This document shows positions 29,377 through 37,423 of a stretch of 44,574 nucleotides of DNA, piece after piece (position 1 is the stretch's first letter; every line of letters starts with the position of its first letter). The translations under genes were made by a program, and so were the position numbers. The stretch spans positions 1-44,574 of the forward strand of contig JAWABU010000011.1 in assembly GCA_038884455.1 (NCBI GenBank). The letters run 5' to 3'. The notes below the pieces were generated by a model. That model was not told where the DNA came from, did not search any database, and saw nothing but the letters and a program-made list of their open reading frames with translations. This stretch comes from Candidatus Thermoplasmatota archaeon (GTDB lineage Archaea; Thermoplasmatota; E2; DHVEG-1).

Positions 29377-30300
29377 TTACATTCCTAACAGCAATTTAAA
29401 CGATAACCATGATATAATAATCATCACAAAAATATGTTTCACACTCGATGTTAATTTTCCATCTTCAAAAACACCAGCAACAACACCAGAACCAATACCC
29501 TGCATCAATGTTGCATAATAAAAAATACTTGTAATCTCCTGAATCGAGACGCGAGGACCACCACCCCCCATAACACCCTGCATCCCTGAAGAGCCTTCAC
29601 CGACCATCGCGGGAATAAAACTCGTACACAAAATCAAAATAATCGCAAGAAACACAAACATACCAACATAAATCACAACAACATAGGAGGCCATACTTGT
29701 TTTCCGCTCAGATTCCAACAGTTTAATCTCACGAGCATCCTTTGCAGCAAGATCAAGCACATCAGCAACATTCCCACCACTTTTACTTGCCTCAATGATC
29801 AACGAAATTGTCCGACGAATCGATTTCGTATACACCCTGCGAGAAAAATCAACAAGCGCATCAGTAACATTACTCCCCCAAGATACCTGCTGTGAAATCT
29901 TCTGAATCTCTGGTGTAAGAATTCCATAATTACCTTTCGAGGCAAACAAAATAGCCTTGGTGAATGTCATACCAGCACGACGTGACTCAGCAAGATCACG
30001 GACAAAATCAGGAAAAATAGCATCAATTTTCGAAATCCGTCGCATCCGCATTGCTTCATACATGCCAAAAATCCCAGTACCTGAAAGCATCGCCAGAACA
30101 ATATAATCCCCAGGATTTAAAAAACCTGGAAAAATCCGAACCAACGTCAAAACCGCTAAGAGAAGAAATACAACAATACAAACAATGGTGACAACAATCA
30201 CGATTAACCGAGTCTTCTGACCAGTCAAAATAAGATTTTGGAAAAAACCAATCTTTTTTTGAGTATCTGGAACAGATTTTTTTTCTTTTTTCTCAAACAT
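29377..30300 (-). CDS. T2SF-domain membrane platform protein (TadC/FlaJ-like)
   Basis: 307 aa. Cytoplasmic start, two membrane segments (about 33-80), a cytoplasmic T2SF domain (about 95-210; FVRDLAESRRAGMTFTKAI, VSWGSNVTDALVDF, ISLIIEASKSGGNVADVL) and two or more segments towards the end (YVVVIYVGMFVFLAIILIL and MIIISWLSFKLLLGM). Proteins of this family form the inner-membrane platform on which the assembly ATPase works and through which pilins are raised. It has a single T2SF domain, as in Tad systems, where archaellum FlaJ has two in one chain. It begins 6 nt after the other T2SF gene, so the pair probably forms a heteromeric platform. The GGG/GSSGMQGVMGGGGP loop near residue 245 is unusually Gly-rich. 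Confidence 0.88.
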   Translation of the reverse strand: MFEKKEKKSVPDTQKKIGFFQNLILTGQKTRLIVIVVTIVCIVVFLLLAVLTLVRIFPGFLNPGDYIVLAMLSGTGIFGMYEAMRMRRISKIDAIFPDFVRDLAESRRAGMTFTKAILFASKGNYGILTPEIQKISQQVSWGSNVTDALVDFSRRVYTKSIRRTISLIIEASKSGGNVADVLDLAAKDAREIKLLESERKTSMASYVVVIYVGMFVFLAIILILCTSFIPAMVGEGSSGMQGVMGGGGPRVSIQEITSIFYYATLMQGIGSGVVAGVFEDGKLTSSVKHIFVMIIISWLSFKLLLGM

Positions 30301-30306
30301 CGATGC

Positions 30307-31185
30307 TTACGCCCCCTGACACATACCTTTAATCACCACAGCAAAACCCATATGAACCATAGGAACGACCATGAAAATTAAAATATACAAAAACATCGCA
30401 TTAAAATCCCCGCTGATAATCATCATCAATGGAATCACAATCAACAACAATAAGATACCTGCAACTGCAGCAGTCACATAGCTTTCAGCCATAATTCCCA
30501 AGGTTTCAAGCAATTGTTTCTGTGCCTGACGATTCTCCCACATATACTGGTTTGCCTTTGCTAAAAAATATGATCGAAGTGAACCACCGGACGTGACAGT
30601 AACTACCATTCCCTGTAAAAATTCTTTAAATTTCTGGGATGGTGTCCGTTCAAGATTCTTTTTAATTGCTGTAAGCAAATCTACTCCAAGTAATGTCACA
30701 TCACGATAAATCCATGCCGCCTCCTTATTGATCTCTCCGTAAATATCCTGCTTTGAAAGACTTTTAAAAATTTCAGTTGGTGTTACCCCTGCTGATGCCA
30801 TCGCTGAGATGAAATTACAAGCATATGCTAAATGAACGTTAATATTTTTACTCCGAGCTTTTGCTCTACTTGCGGGTATCTTTAATAAGAGTGCATATGT
30901 TAGAGTACCAAAGACACCGGGAAGACTTAGTAACACTCCAACAATCATCAAAGAGAGATTCACATGAGCAACAACAACAAGAATCGCAAGAAAAACAGAC
31001 ATTCCAATCAAACTTCCGATCATAACCAGAATCGATGCAAACATCACATACGAAAGATACGCATCTGTTCGAATCTCCATATGCGCAGATTGCAACATTT
31101 TATCAAGTTTCTCAGAAACATTTTTTCGGGCAAAACCACCAAACCACTGATAACAAACCCTCTGATATTTAGTTAACGTCATCAT
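30307..31185 (-). CDS. T2SF-domain membrane platform protein (TadB/FlaJ-like)
   Basis: 292 aa with membrane segments at about 45-90 and at the C-terminus (about 215-285) and a cytoplasmic T2SF domain between (YACNFISAMASAGVTPTEIF, KKNLERTPSQKFKEFLQGM, TSGGSLRSYF). It is the partner of the next T2SF protein. The first ATG (31185) overlaps the stop of the ATPase gene in ATGA; a second ATG follows directly, and GGAGG lies 4-8 nt ahead of the two, so either may be used. The overlap means translation is probably coupled to the ATPase, giving balanced amounts of motor and platform. Which of the two T2SF proteins corresponds to TadB or TadC cannot be settled by eye. Confidence 0.87.
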   Translation of the reverse strand: MMTLTKYQRVCYQWFGGFARKNVSEKLDKMLQSAHMEIRTDAYLSYVMFASILVMIGSLIGMSVFLAILVVVAHVNLSLMIVGVLLSLPGVFGTLTYALLLKIPASRAKARSKNINVHLAYACNFISAMASAGVTPTEIFKSLSKQDIYGEINKEAAWIYRDVTLLGVDLLTAIKKNLERTPSQKFKEFLQGMVVTVTSGGSLRSYFLAKANQYMWENRQAQKQLLETLGIMAESYVTAAVAGILLLLIVIPLMMIISGDFNAMFLYILIFMVVPMVHMGFAVVIKGMCQGA

Positions 31186-33005
31186 TCCCTCCTCCGAAAT
31201 CCAATACGTTTCCGCTTCTGAGGAGTACCCTTCGCCCCACCATCTCTAGGATCAGCGACATCGACATTACTTGCAGGGTCAACCACCATTTTCTTTTCAT
31301 ACACAACATCACGTTCAATATTTTTTTTCAGAGTATCTTTTTTCTTCGATAACAACTCGATATCTTCATCATTTCTCACTTTTTGCATCAATTCATCTGG
31401 AGTCTCAGCATACCACGCTACAATCTGAGCAACCTCTTTGAAAGAACGGATACCTTTTCGATGCATCCAATTCAAAATATCAACGCGACGTTTAATCTCC
31501 TGCATCATTGCTTCCTTATCCATATCATATTGCGATCGAATTCGTTCAAGAATATAGCTTTTCCCAGAATAGATAAATCTATCCTCGATGGGATCCCAAC
31601 GGAACACCTCATTGGTCAAAATTTCTTTTGTCATTGGATCAATATCAACAATCTCAACAATTTGTTTACATCGACGCACCCGTTTATCCCCAACTTGAGC
31701 GCTCACCTGTATTGAAATAATATCAAGCGACTGAAGCATAATTCGAGGAACCTCAATTGGTTTACCTTCCAACCGATGAATTAACGATTTCGTCGAATCA
31801 GCATGAAATGTCGAATAGGTTGTATGACCGGTTGCCATTGCTTGAAACAACACATACGCTTCCTGACCACGAATCTCACCAACAAGAATATACTCAGGTC
31901 GTTGCCGAAGCGCCGCTTTCATAAGATCAAATAAATCTATCTCACCAACAAACTTATCATGCACAACCTCGCCAAAACCAGAACGAACGACACCAGGAAT
32001 CCAATTGGGATGCGGCAAATTAATCTCACGAGTTTCTTCAATTGAAACAATTTTTGCTTCTCGAGGAATAAACAACGATAGTGCATTCAATGTTGACGTT
32101 TTTCCAGCAGCAGTACCACCAGCAAAAATCGCATTAATACCATGCTCCACAGCAAGCCACATATAAGCAACCATCTCAGGAGACATACTATGATACTCGA
32201 TCAAATCAGTTGGGGTAATCGGATCAGCACGGAATTTCCGAATCGTAAACGTTGAACCTTTTGCAGTCACTGTTTTACTTAAAGTCATTTGAATACGAGA
32301 ACCATCAGGCATTGTTGCATCAAGCATCGGCTCAGCAATTGAAATATGCTTGCCACACTTCTGAGCAAGTTTAATAACAAACGCAGATAATTCTTCCTCA
32401 CTGTCAAATTGTATACTACTCCTCAACGATCCATACTTCTTATGATACAGGAAAATCGAAATATTCGCACCATCACACGAAATATCCTCAATATTCGTAT
32501 CGCGCATTAACGGATCTATCTTCCCATATCCAAGAAAATCACGGACAACATAATATAAAATTTTTTTCTTAAAAACCTCATCTGCTTTAATATCATAATC
32601 ATTAATAACTTTTTCAATCTGTTCAACTAAATATTCATCGACACGATCTTTTTCAAGTTCATCTAACCGATGGTCCATAACCTTTAGTAACGTTTCCTGA
32701 ATAAACTGAACTGATTTTTCCTCATCAGGTGACAGAAATGGTTCGATAACTCGATAATATTTATCTAACGTCTGTGTATTTTTTAAAATCTTGATGTACG
32801 TAAACGGTTCATTGACCGCATAAAAATCAAGCTCAACAACAGATTCTTGTACAGCAACATCCTGTTGTGTAAAAGAAACGACACCCTTAGTTCCACACAC
32901 TGAACACGTTATTTCAACTTGTTGATCTAGTTCACCCTCTACCATATTTTTTGTTTGACAGTTTGGACATATCGCGATTTTCTTCAACATATTCTTACTG
33001 CTCAC
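31182..33005 (-). CDS. Type II/IV secretion ATPase with N-terminal zinc ribbon (GspE/FlaI/TadA family)
   Basis: 607 aa from GTG 33005 (GTGA overlap with the upstream ATPase stop); ATG 32990 is an alternative. Residues 13-37 form a zinc ribbon (C13, C16, C34, C37). The N-terminal domain follows (about 60-250), then the RecA-like motor: Walker A GGTAAGKTST at about 299, Walker B YILVGEIRG at about 371 and the His box GHTTYSTFHAD. It hydrolyses ATP as a hexamer to drive pilin extraction at the T2SF platform. The tail carries RKRIGFRRRE, a basic motif also found in the neighbouring ATPase. It is a close paralogue of the 33002-35815 product, with blocks of near-identical DNA. Both appear catalytically competent. 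Two such motors in one operon are unusual for archaeal pili and may point to assembly and retraction, or a mixed ring; this is inference. Confidence 0.9.
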   Translation of the reverse strand: MSSKNMLKKIAICPNCQTKNMVEGELDQQVEITCSVCGTKGVVSFTQQDVAVQESVVELDFYAVNEPFTYIKILKNTQTLDKYYRVIEPFLSPDEEKSVQFIQETLLKVMDHRLDELEKDRVDEYLVEQIEKVINDYDIKADEVFKKKILYYVVRDFLGYGKIDPLMRDTNIEDISCDGANISIFLYHKKYGSLRSSIQFDSEEELSAFVIKLAQKCGKHISIAEPMLDATMPDGSRIQMTLSKTVTAKGSTFTIRKFRADPITPTDLIEYHSMSPEMVAYMWLAVEHGINAIFAGGTAAGKTSTLNALSLFIPREAKIVSIEETREINLPHPNWIPGVVRSGFGEVVHDKFVGEIDLFDLMKAALRQRPEYILVGEIRGQEAYVLFQAMATGHTTYSTFHADSTKSLIHRLEGKPIEVPRIMLQSLDIISIQVSAQVGDKRVRRCKQIVEIVDIDPMTKEILTNEVFRWDPIEDRFIYSGKSYILERIRSQYDMDKEAMMQEIKRRVDILNWMHRKGIRSFKEVAQIVAWYAETPDELMQKVRNDEDIELLSKKKDTLKKNIERDVVYEKKMVVDPASNVDVADPRDGGAKGTPQKRKRIGFRRRE

Positions 33006-35815
33006 AAGCTATCTTTTGATATCTTTTCTAAGACGGCTCTTGGATTCTCATAATATTGAACAATTAAAGTTGAAACTTTTTTAAATTCACGAATATTTTT
33101 CTTGTTGAGCCATTCTAATAATTTTGCACGATTTTTGATTTCTTCGGTCATCTGCTCACGAGAAACATCCTTTTCAGATCGAATCCGTTCAATAATATAG
33201 CTTTTCCCAGAATAAATGAACTTATCCTCAACCGGATCCCACCGGAACACTTCATTGGTTAAAATTTCTTTCGTTGTTGGATCAATATCAATGATCTCGA
33301 TGATTTGTTTACATCGGCGTGCACGTTTATTTTTTACCCGAGAAATCACCTGGATACAGACGATGTCAAGTGCTTGAAGCATAATACGCGGGATGTTAAT
33401 TGGCTTACCTTCTAACCGATGAATTAAAGACTGGGCTGAATCAGCATGAACTGTTGAATATGTTGTATGACCGGTTGCCATCGCCTGAAACAACACATAC
33501 GCTTCACGACCACGAATCTCACCAACAAGAATATACTCAGGTCGTTGCCGAAGCGCCGCTTTCATAAGATCATACATATCGATTTCACCGACAACTTTAT
33601 TACCAACAACCTCGCCAAAACCAGATCGAGCAACACCTGGAATCCAATTTGGATGCGGCAGATTAATCTCACGGGTTTCTTCAATTGAAACAATTTTTGA
33701 ATCCTGCGGAATAAACAGAGCAATAGCATTTAACACTGATGTTTTTCCAGCAGCAGTACCACCAGCAATGAGTGCATTGATCCCATTTTCAACGGCAAGC
33801 CACAGGTAGGCAACCATTTCAGAAGACATGGTATTGAACTCAATGAGATCCGGAGGTGAAAATGGATCTTCTTTGAATTTCCGAATCGTAAACGTAGATC
33901 CTTTGCTGGTTACCTCAGTACTCAAGGTCATTTGAATACGAGAACCATCAGGCATGGTTGCATCAAGCATCGGCTCAGCAATTGAAATATGCTTGCCACA
34001 CTTCTGAGCAAGTTTAATAACAAATGCAGATAATTCCTCTTCACTGTCAAATTGAACGTTACTTTTCAATGAACCATATCGTCGATGATATAAAAAAATT
34101 GGTATCTGTGCACCATCACACGAAATATCTTCAATATTTGGATCTTTCATGAGATTTTCAAGACGATCTAAACCAAGGAATTGTTTTTCTAAAAAGTAGA
34201 TGATCTTCTTTTTTGACTGTTCATTGATGGATAGTTGATAATCATTAATGATGAAATCAATTTTTTCATGTAAATATTTTTTTTCTCCTTTTGCTTCAAT
34301 TTCAAAAGGCTCTATCGATGTCCGTTGTAATGTTTCTTTAATAAAATTCATAAAATCTATTTCTTCTTGGGTTAACTCAACTTCAACGATGAAATATCGC
34401 TTATCCAGGGTTTCTTTTTCACGGATAAGTTCAACATAACAAAAAGGTTCAGAGATTGGATAGAAATCAAGTTCATCCCATGACCCTTCTCGATAGCCAT
34501 ATTTCAGTAATGTTGAATGTTTTAATTGTTGCGCAACATCAGTATAGCGAACAAGACCGTCTGGTTGAAGCTCATCGATCTTAACATGCTGCTGTTTTTC
34601 AATTGAACTTGGCGAAATCGGTGTCTTTTCAGCAAATTCTTCGTCAACCTGTGTCCCCCGCAACAACCATTGATCAATCTGTTGAGTTGGTACCTTTGAA
34701 GTATCAGATTCCTCATCTGGATCATATGCTCCCTCAGGAATAATGCTTGTTGAAGAAGTCATTTCTTTTTTTCGTTCTTTATATTTCTCAACTTCTTGAC
34801 CTTTTTGTTCTACTTCTTTTTGCAGCTCAATATTCTGATGCTTATCTTTTTTCGATGTATCCTGACGCACCTGAGGAGGTTTTTTTTCAGGACCAGAAGT
34901 ATCGTAGTTGACAGTATCGTCAGTTTTATTCAAAACGCTGTCTCCGCTTTGGTTCAATTGAGGAGAAGTTTGTATACGCTCGTTTTGAGCTGGACCTCTG
35001 TATTTTTCGACCGCATGATCTATTTTTTCTTGTTTTTTAAAAATTTTAGCCTCCCGAATCTTTTGATCAAGCCATTTTCGTTCTTCACTGCTCCCGCCAA
35101 TAATCCCGAAAGTAGTATCTGATGCATGAGATTGAGCTTCAGGCTGATTTGCTACGTTATCGTAACCATTTTTGTGTTTTAATGGCAAAGATGATGTTTG
35201 GAGATTATTGTCAGATTCCGAAGAAGGCATATCTTTTTGACGTTTGAAACCGATACGTTTTTTGGTTTTAATGTGGGTCGGTTTATCTGTTGTTCTTTGA
35301 ATCTCATCAGTATATTGGGTGATTGAAGTATGGTCGTTGTTTTTTTTCTTTTTGTTCTTTTTTTCTTTTACGAAAAAAACCGCTGATTCTTTTTTCTTTT
35401 GCAATTTTTCTATCTTTTTTCTCTTTTTTTCTTCTTGTTTTTGCTGTTTTTGAAGTAATTTTTTTTGTTTTTTTTCTTCACGACGTTGTATCTTTGCTTC
35501 TTTGCGCTTGTTTTTTTCTTGTTTTTGTTGGGTTTGAGTAGGAGTCATTGATTGTCTTCGAACAGATGACTCTTTCTGTTTAATAAAAAACGCACCTGAT
35601 CGTCCAGAAGGAAAATACGATAGTTTTTGAGGAACTTGTTGTTCATTATTTTCAGATTTCAGTATTGAACTCATGAATATTTTATGTACTGGGGTCCTCA
35701 AGGGTTGTGTTCTTTTTTCAACTAATATTCTATCAACTCGTTCTTCAATCGTCTCTGGATGATAATCTGAAGAAGAGAAAGAAGGGATTTTAGATCGAGC
35801 TATATCCTCGCTCAT
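33002..35815 (-). CDS. Type II/IV secretion ATPase with long charged N-terminal extension (GspE/FlaI/TadA family)
   Basis: 937 aa from ATG 35815, which has a perfect AGGAGG 6 nt upstream; an in-frame ATG at 35857 would add 14 residues but lacks a ribosome site. Residues about 90-165 are extremely K/E/Q-rich (KKQKKLLQKQQKQEEKKRKK), followed by a polar, probably disordered region to about 420 that contains KKRIGFKRQ. The conserved part starts near 450 (DELDFYPISEPFCYVEL) and has Walker A GGTAAGKTSV at about 688, Walker B YILVGEIRG near 762 and GHTTYSTVHAD. It lacks the zinc ribbon of its paralogue. It is the first gene of the pilus operon, behind a TATA box near 35975 and a leader of about 130 nt. 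The basic coil could bind nucleic acid, membrane or the second ATPase; nothing in the sequence decides this. Confidence 0.88.
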   Translation of the reverse strand: MSEDIARSKIPSFSSSDYHPETIEERVDRILVEKRTQPLRTPVHKIFMSSILKSENNEQQVPQKLSYFPSGRSGAFFIKQKESSVRRQSMTPTQTQQKQEKNKRKEAKIQRREEKKQKKLLQKQQKQEEKKRKKIEKLQKKKESAVFFVKEKKNKKKKNNDHTSITQYTDEIQRTTDKPTHIKTKKRIGFKRQKDMPSSESDNNLQTSSLPLKHKNGYDNVANQPEAQSHASDTTFGIIGGSSEERKWLDQKIREAKIFKKQEKIDHAVEKYRGPAQNERIQTSPQLNQSGDSVLNKTDDTVNYDTSGPEKKPPQVRQDTSKKDKHQNIELQKEVEQKGQEVEKYKERKKEMTSSTSIIPEGAYDPDEESDTSKVPTQQIDQWLLRGTQVDEEFAEKTPISPSSIEKQQHVKIDELQPDGLVRYTDVAQQLKHSTLLKYGYREGSWDELDFYPISEPFCYVELIREKETLDKRYFIVEVELTQEEIDFMNFIKETLQRTSIEPFEIEAKGEKKYLHEKIDFIINDYQLSINEQSKKKIIYFLEKQFLGLDRLENLMKDPNIEDISCDGAQIPIFLYHRRYGSLKSNVQFDSEEELSAFVIKLAQKCGKHISIAEPMLDATMPDGSRIQMTLSTEVTSKGSTFTIRKFKEDPFSPPDLIEFNTMSSEMVAYLWLAVENGINALIAGGTAAGKTSVLNAIALFIPQDSKIVSIEETREINLPHPNWIPGVARSGFGEVVGNKVVGEIDMYDLMKAALRQRPEYILVGEIRGREAYVLFQAMATGHTTYSTVHADSAQSLIHRLEGKPINIPRIMLQALDIVCIQVISRVKNKRARRCKQIIEIIDIDPTTKEILTNEVFRWDPVEDKFIYSGKSYIIERIRSEKDVSREQMTEEIKNRAKLLEWLNKKNIREFKKVSTLIVQYYENPRAVLEKISKDSL

Positions 35816-35875
35816 TGCATCCCTCCTTTCTTCACACATTCCACGTTTGCATCCCATCCCATTTAATTATCTTTA

Positions 35876-35891
35876 CTAATAGTCTAATAGT
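35876..35891 (-). repeat. Tandem 8-bp repeat and nearby palindrome in the pilus operon leader
   Basis: CTAATAGT occurs twice in direct tandem at 35876-35891. A 10-bp palindrome AGATGCATCT lies at 35934-35943, near the expected transcription start. Both fall between the TATA box and the ATPase start and are candidate regulator sites; chance is not excluded. Confidence 0.3.
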
Positions 35892-35969
35892 ACTCTACAT
35901 CAAACTACCTGGAGTAATTCATAGTTCTTGCATAGATGCATCTCATCAACGCTTTTTGATATCGCTTAA

Positions 35970-35981
35970 CCATATTTATAC
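35970..35981 (-). promoter_or_regulatory. TATA box of the pilus operon
   Basis: On the - strand GGTATAAATATGG is a good archaeal TATA box. The start would be about 35945, leaving a leader of about 130 nt before ATG 35815. No other gene lies between. Confidence 0.5.
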
Positions 35982-36035
35982 CTTTCTTTATTTTTCGGAA
36001 AAATACTCGAAGTACACCGTATGTATTAACAGAAG

Positions 36036-36161
36036 AAAAATAGCCTAGAGAGAGACCTTGAAGGAATTCGACCGGATACACCGCACAAACCGCCTCTTCA
36101 AAGACTCATACTCGAAAGGACGAAACAAGACATCAAACGTCTCACTCGCCTCTCTAAGCAT
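36036..36161 (-). ncRNA. Candidate structured RNA gene with its own TATA box and T-run
   Basis: A block of about 120 nt that is clearly richer in G/C than its A/T-rich surroundings. On the - strand GCUUAGAGAG (36159-36150) pairs with CUCUCUAGGC (36052-36043): ten pairs closing the whole element, one a G.U that would be a C/A mismatch on the + strand. Inside, CUUUGAAG (36103-36096) pairs with CUUCAAGG (36063-36056), eight pairs with one G.U. A third hairpin has GAGAC (36143-36139) and GUCUU (36131-36127) around a 7-nt loop. TTTATATAGT (36190-36181) lies about 25 nt upstream of the first stem base, and TATTTTTCTTCT follows the last. I do not recognise it as tRNA, 5S, 7S or RNase P RNA. A 60-residue reading frame crosses it on the same strand but has no recognisable protein features. 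Function unknown. Confidence 0.55.
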
Positions 36162-36180
36162 GATACATTGTGTCAGTAAT

Positions 36181-36190
36181 ACTATATAAA
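36181..36190 (-). promoter_or_regulatory. TATA box for the candidate RNA gene
   Basis: TTTATATAGT on the - strand, centred about 25 nt before A36161. Because the core is nearly symmetric it could also work rightward, but no gene follows on the + strand until 36511. Confidence 0.45.
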
Positions 36191-36230
36191 TGTATGTTGG
36201 CAAAAAGTCATGGCGAAAAAAATTCAATGA

Positions 36231-36386
36231 TTATTTATTTGTTTTTTCTTGAATCATATGTGAAACTAAAAAGATACAATCACAATCATGACAACAACAT
36301 TCGTGAGCTTGTAGTTGTTTGCCGTACTCCCCACGAAGCGCCATTATCTTTTCACTACCGCACTGTGGACATAAAACTTTTTCCAT
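36231..36386 (-). CDS. Small zinc-ribbon protein
   Basis: 51 aa from ATG 36386, which has GGAG 9 nt upstream. The reading frame is open further upstream to 36497, but that extra part is hydrophobic, A/T-rich promoter-like sequence and is probably not translated. The protein has CPQCGSEK at residues 6-13 and a cysteine-rich second half with C30, C31, C32, C35 and C37 (HECCCHDCDC). One CxxC pair from each side makes a zinc ribbon as in many small archaeal proteins that bind nucleic acid or transcription partners. The extra cysteines are odd and could allow alternative metal binding. It sits alone on the - strand, just upstream of the candidate RNA gene, between the pilus operon and the next + strand gene. 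Function unknown. Confidence 0.6.
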   Translation of the reverse strand: MEKVLCPQCGSEKIMALRGEYGKQLQAHECCCHDCDCIFLVSHMIQEKTNK

Positions 36387-36510
36387 ATCTAATAACTCCG
36401 AAAAAATTCTACACCTCGTTAGACTAAATAAAAAAAAGACATAAAAATATATCGAATGCAAAAATTCGTGATGAAAAAATATAAACCATGAATTCATATT
36501 TCAATACTTT

Positions 36511-37233
36511 GTGATCAAAAAAACGATTTCTGTTCTCGTTATGTTCTTGTTTTACTGTTCAAGTATACACTCAAATGGATCATGTCAACAAGCCGACCAG
36601 CACCCTTCTTTACAAATTGTAAGTCCATCGATAGTCAACGAAAGCGAACACTTTTACATACAAATACTACTTAATATGACACCTCTTGCTAATGCAACAG
36701 TTATTTTCAATCAGCACACAAAATATACCAACAGCACAGGATATACGTCGTTTAACGCCCCGAGAGTATTACCAAATGGTATCGCTACGTATCAGATAAT
36801 AGCGTATACCAGTCGCCTCTCACCAGTATACAAAAATATTTCAATTCTCAACCGACCTCAGCTTTTTGCACTGCTCGAAAGGACCGTAATTCAAGCAAAA
36901 AAACCATTTCTTATTACAATTATCGATGACGAAGGCCGTTTAATAGAAGATGCAACAATATCATTTAATAATAAACAAATGAGAACTGACAAAAATGGTT
37001 CAATCATACTACTAGCTCCTAACGTAAATAAAAGTAAACTTTTTAATATAACTCTTGAAAAAAATGGCTATATTAATAACACGATACTTATCATTGTTTC
37101 ACCATTTGGAAGTTCTGAAAATGTTGTAGGTTTGTACGTAAGCATTGGAATTTTTCTTATGCTCTCCATACTATCAAGTGTTCTTCTGATCCAACGATAT
37201 TTGAAGAAAAAAAAGATAAATCGCAGAAAGTAA
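36511..37233 (+). CDS. Membrane-anchored surface protein with two Ig-like domains
   Basis: 240 aa from GTG 36511. No ribosome site is visible, but AAATATAAACC lies about 28-35 nt upstream, consistent with a leaderless transcript. Signal peptide at residues 1-25 (TISVLVMFLFYCSSIHS). Two beta-sandwich domains follow, about 32-118 (SLQIVSPSIVNESEHFYIQI, PLANATVIFN) and 120-200 (FLITIIDDEGRLIEDATISF, MRTDKNGSIILLAP), of the carboxypeptidase-regulatory/CNA-B-like kind. A C-terminal membrane helix (VVGLYVSIGIFLMLSILSSV) ends in a basic stop-transfer tail, LKKKKINRRK. Several N-x-S/T sequons fit an exposed glycoprotein. It is a single gene facing away from the pilus operon. A role as pilus partner or S-layer helper is possible but not shown. 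Confidence 0.75.
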   Translation: MIKKTISVLVMFLFYCSSIHSNGSCQQADQHPSLQIVSPSIVNESEHFYIQILLNMTPLANATVIFNQHTKYTNSTGYTSFNAPRVLPNGIATYQIIAYTSRLSPVYKNISILNRPQLFALLERTVIQAKKPFLITIIDDEGRLIEDATISFNNKQMRTDKNGSIILLAPNVNKSKLFNITLEKNGYINNTILIIVSPFGSSENVVGLYVSIGIFLMLSILSSVLLIQRYLKKKKINRRK

Positions 37234-37311
37234 AAGTATGTTCTATGTCAACATGTATTGAAAAAAATTTAAATAAAACTATTTGATGTCACCCACTCTA
37301 TACGGAGAAGA

Positions 37312-37374
37312 GGAGAGGAAACCCCCTTAAACTATTAAACTACTACTTTTTAACTCTTCATATGATTCCTCTCC
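37312..37374 (+). promoter_or_regulatory. Inverted repeat in the leader of the HPS-RraA gene
   Basis: GGAGAGGAA (37312-37320) and TTCCTCTCC (37366-37374) are exact complements separated by 45 nt. A TATA-like AAATTTAAATAAAAC is near 37265-37280, so both arms would lie in a leader of about 120 nt. The distal arm could hide or expose downstream sequence. Role unknown. Confidence 0.35.
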
Positions 37375-37423
37375 CTTCAAACAATTCCAACAATAAAAAA
37401 AGACTTTAATAGGTACCATACAT

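Noticed and set aside
29377-35815. Archaellum (flagellar) operon
   Set aside because: The T2SF proteins are single-domain, there are no archaellins and no FlaF/G/H-type genes; a Tad-like pilus fits better.
36043-36159. Structured RNA as 5S rRNA or tRNA
   Set aside because: Length and a closing stem suit 5S, but conserved 5S loop bases such as CCGAAC are missing, and there is no cloverleaf or T-loop for a tRNA.
36045-36227. 60-residue reading frame on the - strand (MNFFRHDF... to FKVSL)
   Set aside because: It covers the structured RNA candidate, has no ribosome site or family resemblance, and the paired stems explain the sequence better. A transposase-tail remnant (SLKRRF) was considered but the likeness is too short.
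36387-36497. Longer start for the zinc-ribbon protein (88 aa)
   Set aside because: The added part reads like A/T-rich promoter DNA, and the inner ATG has a ribosome site.
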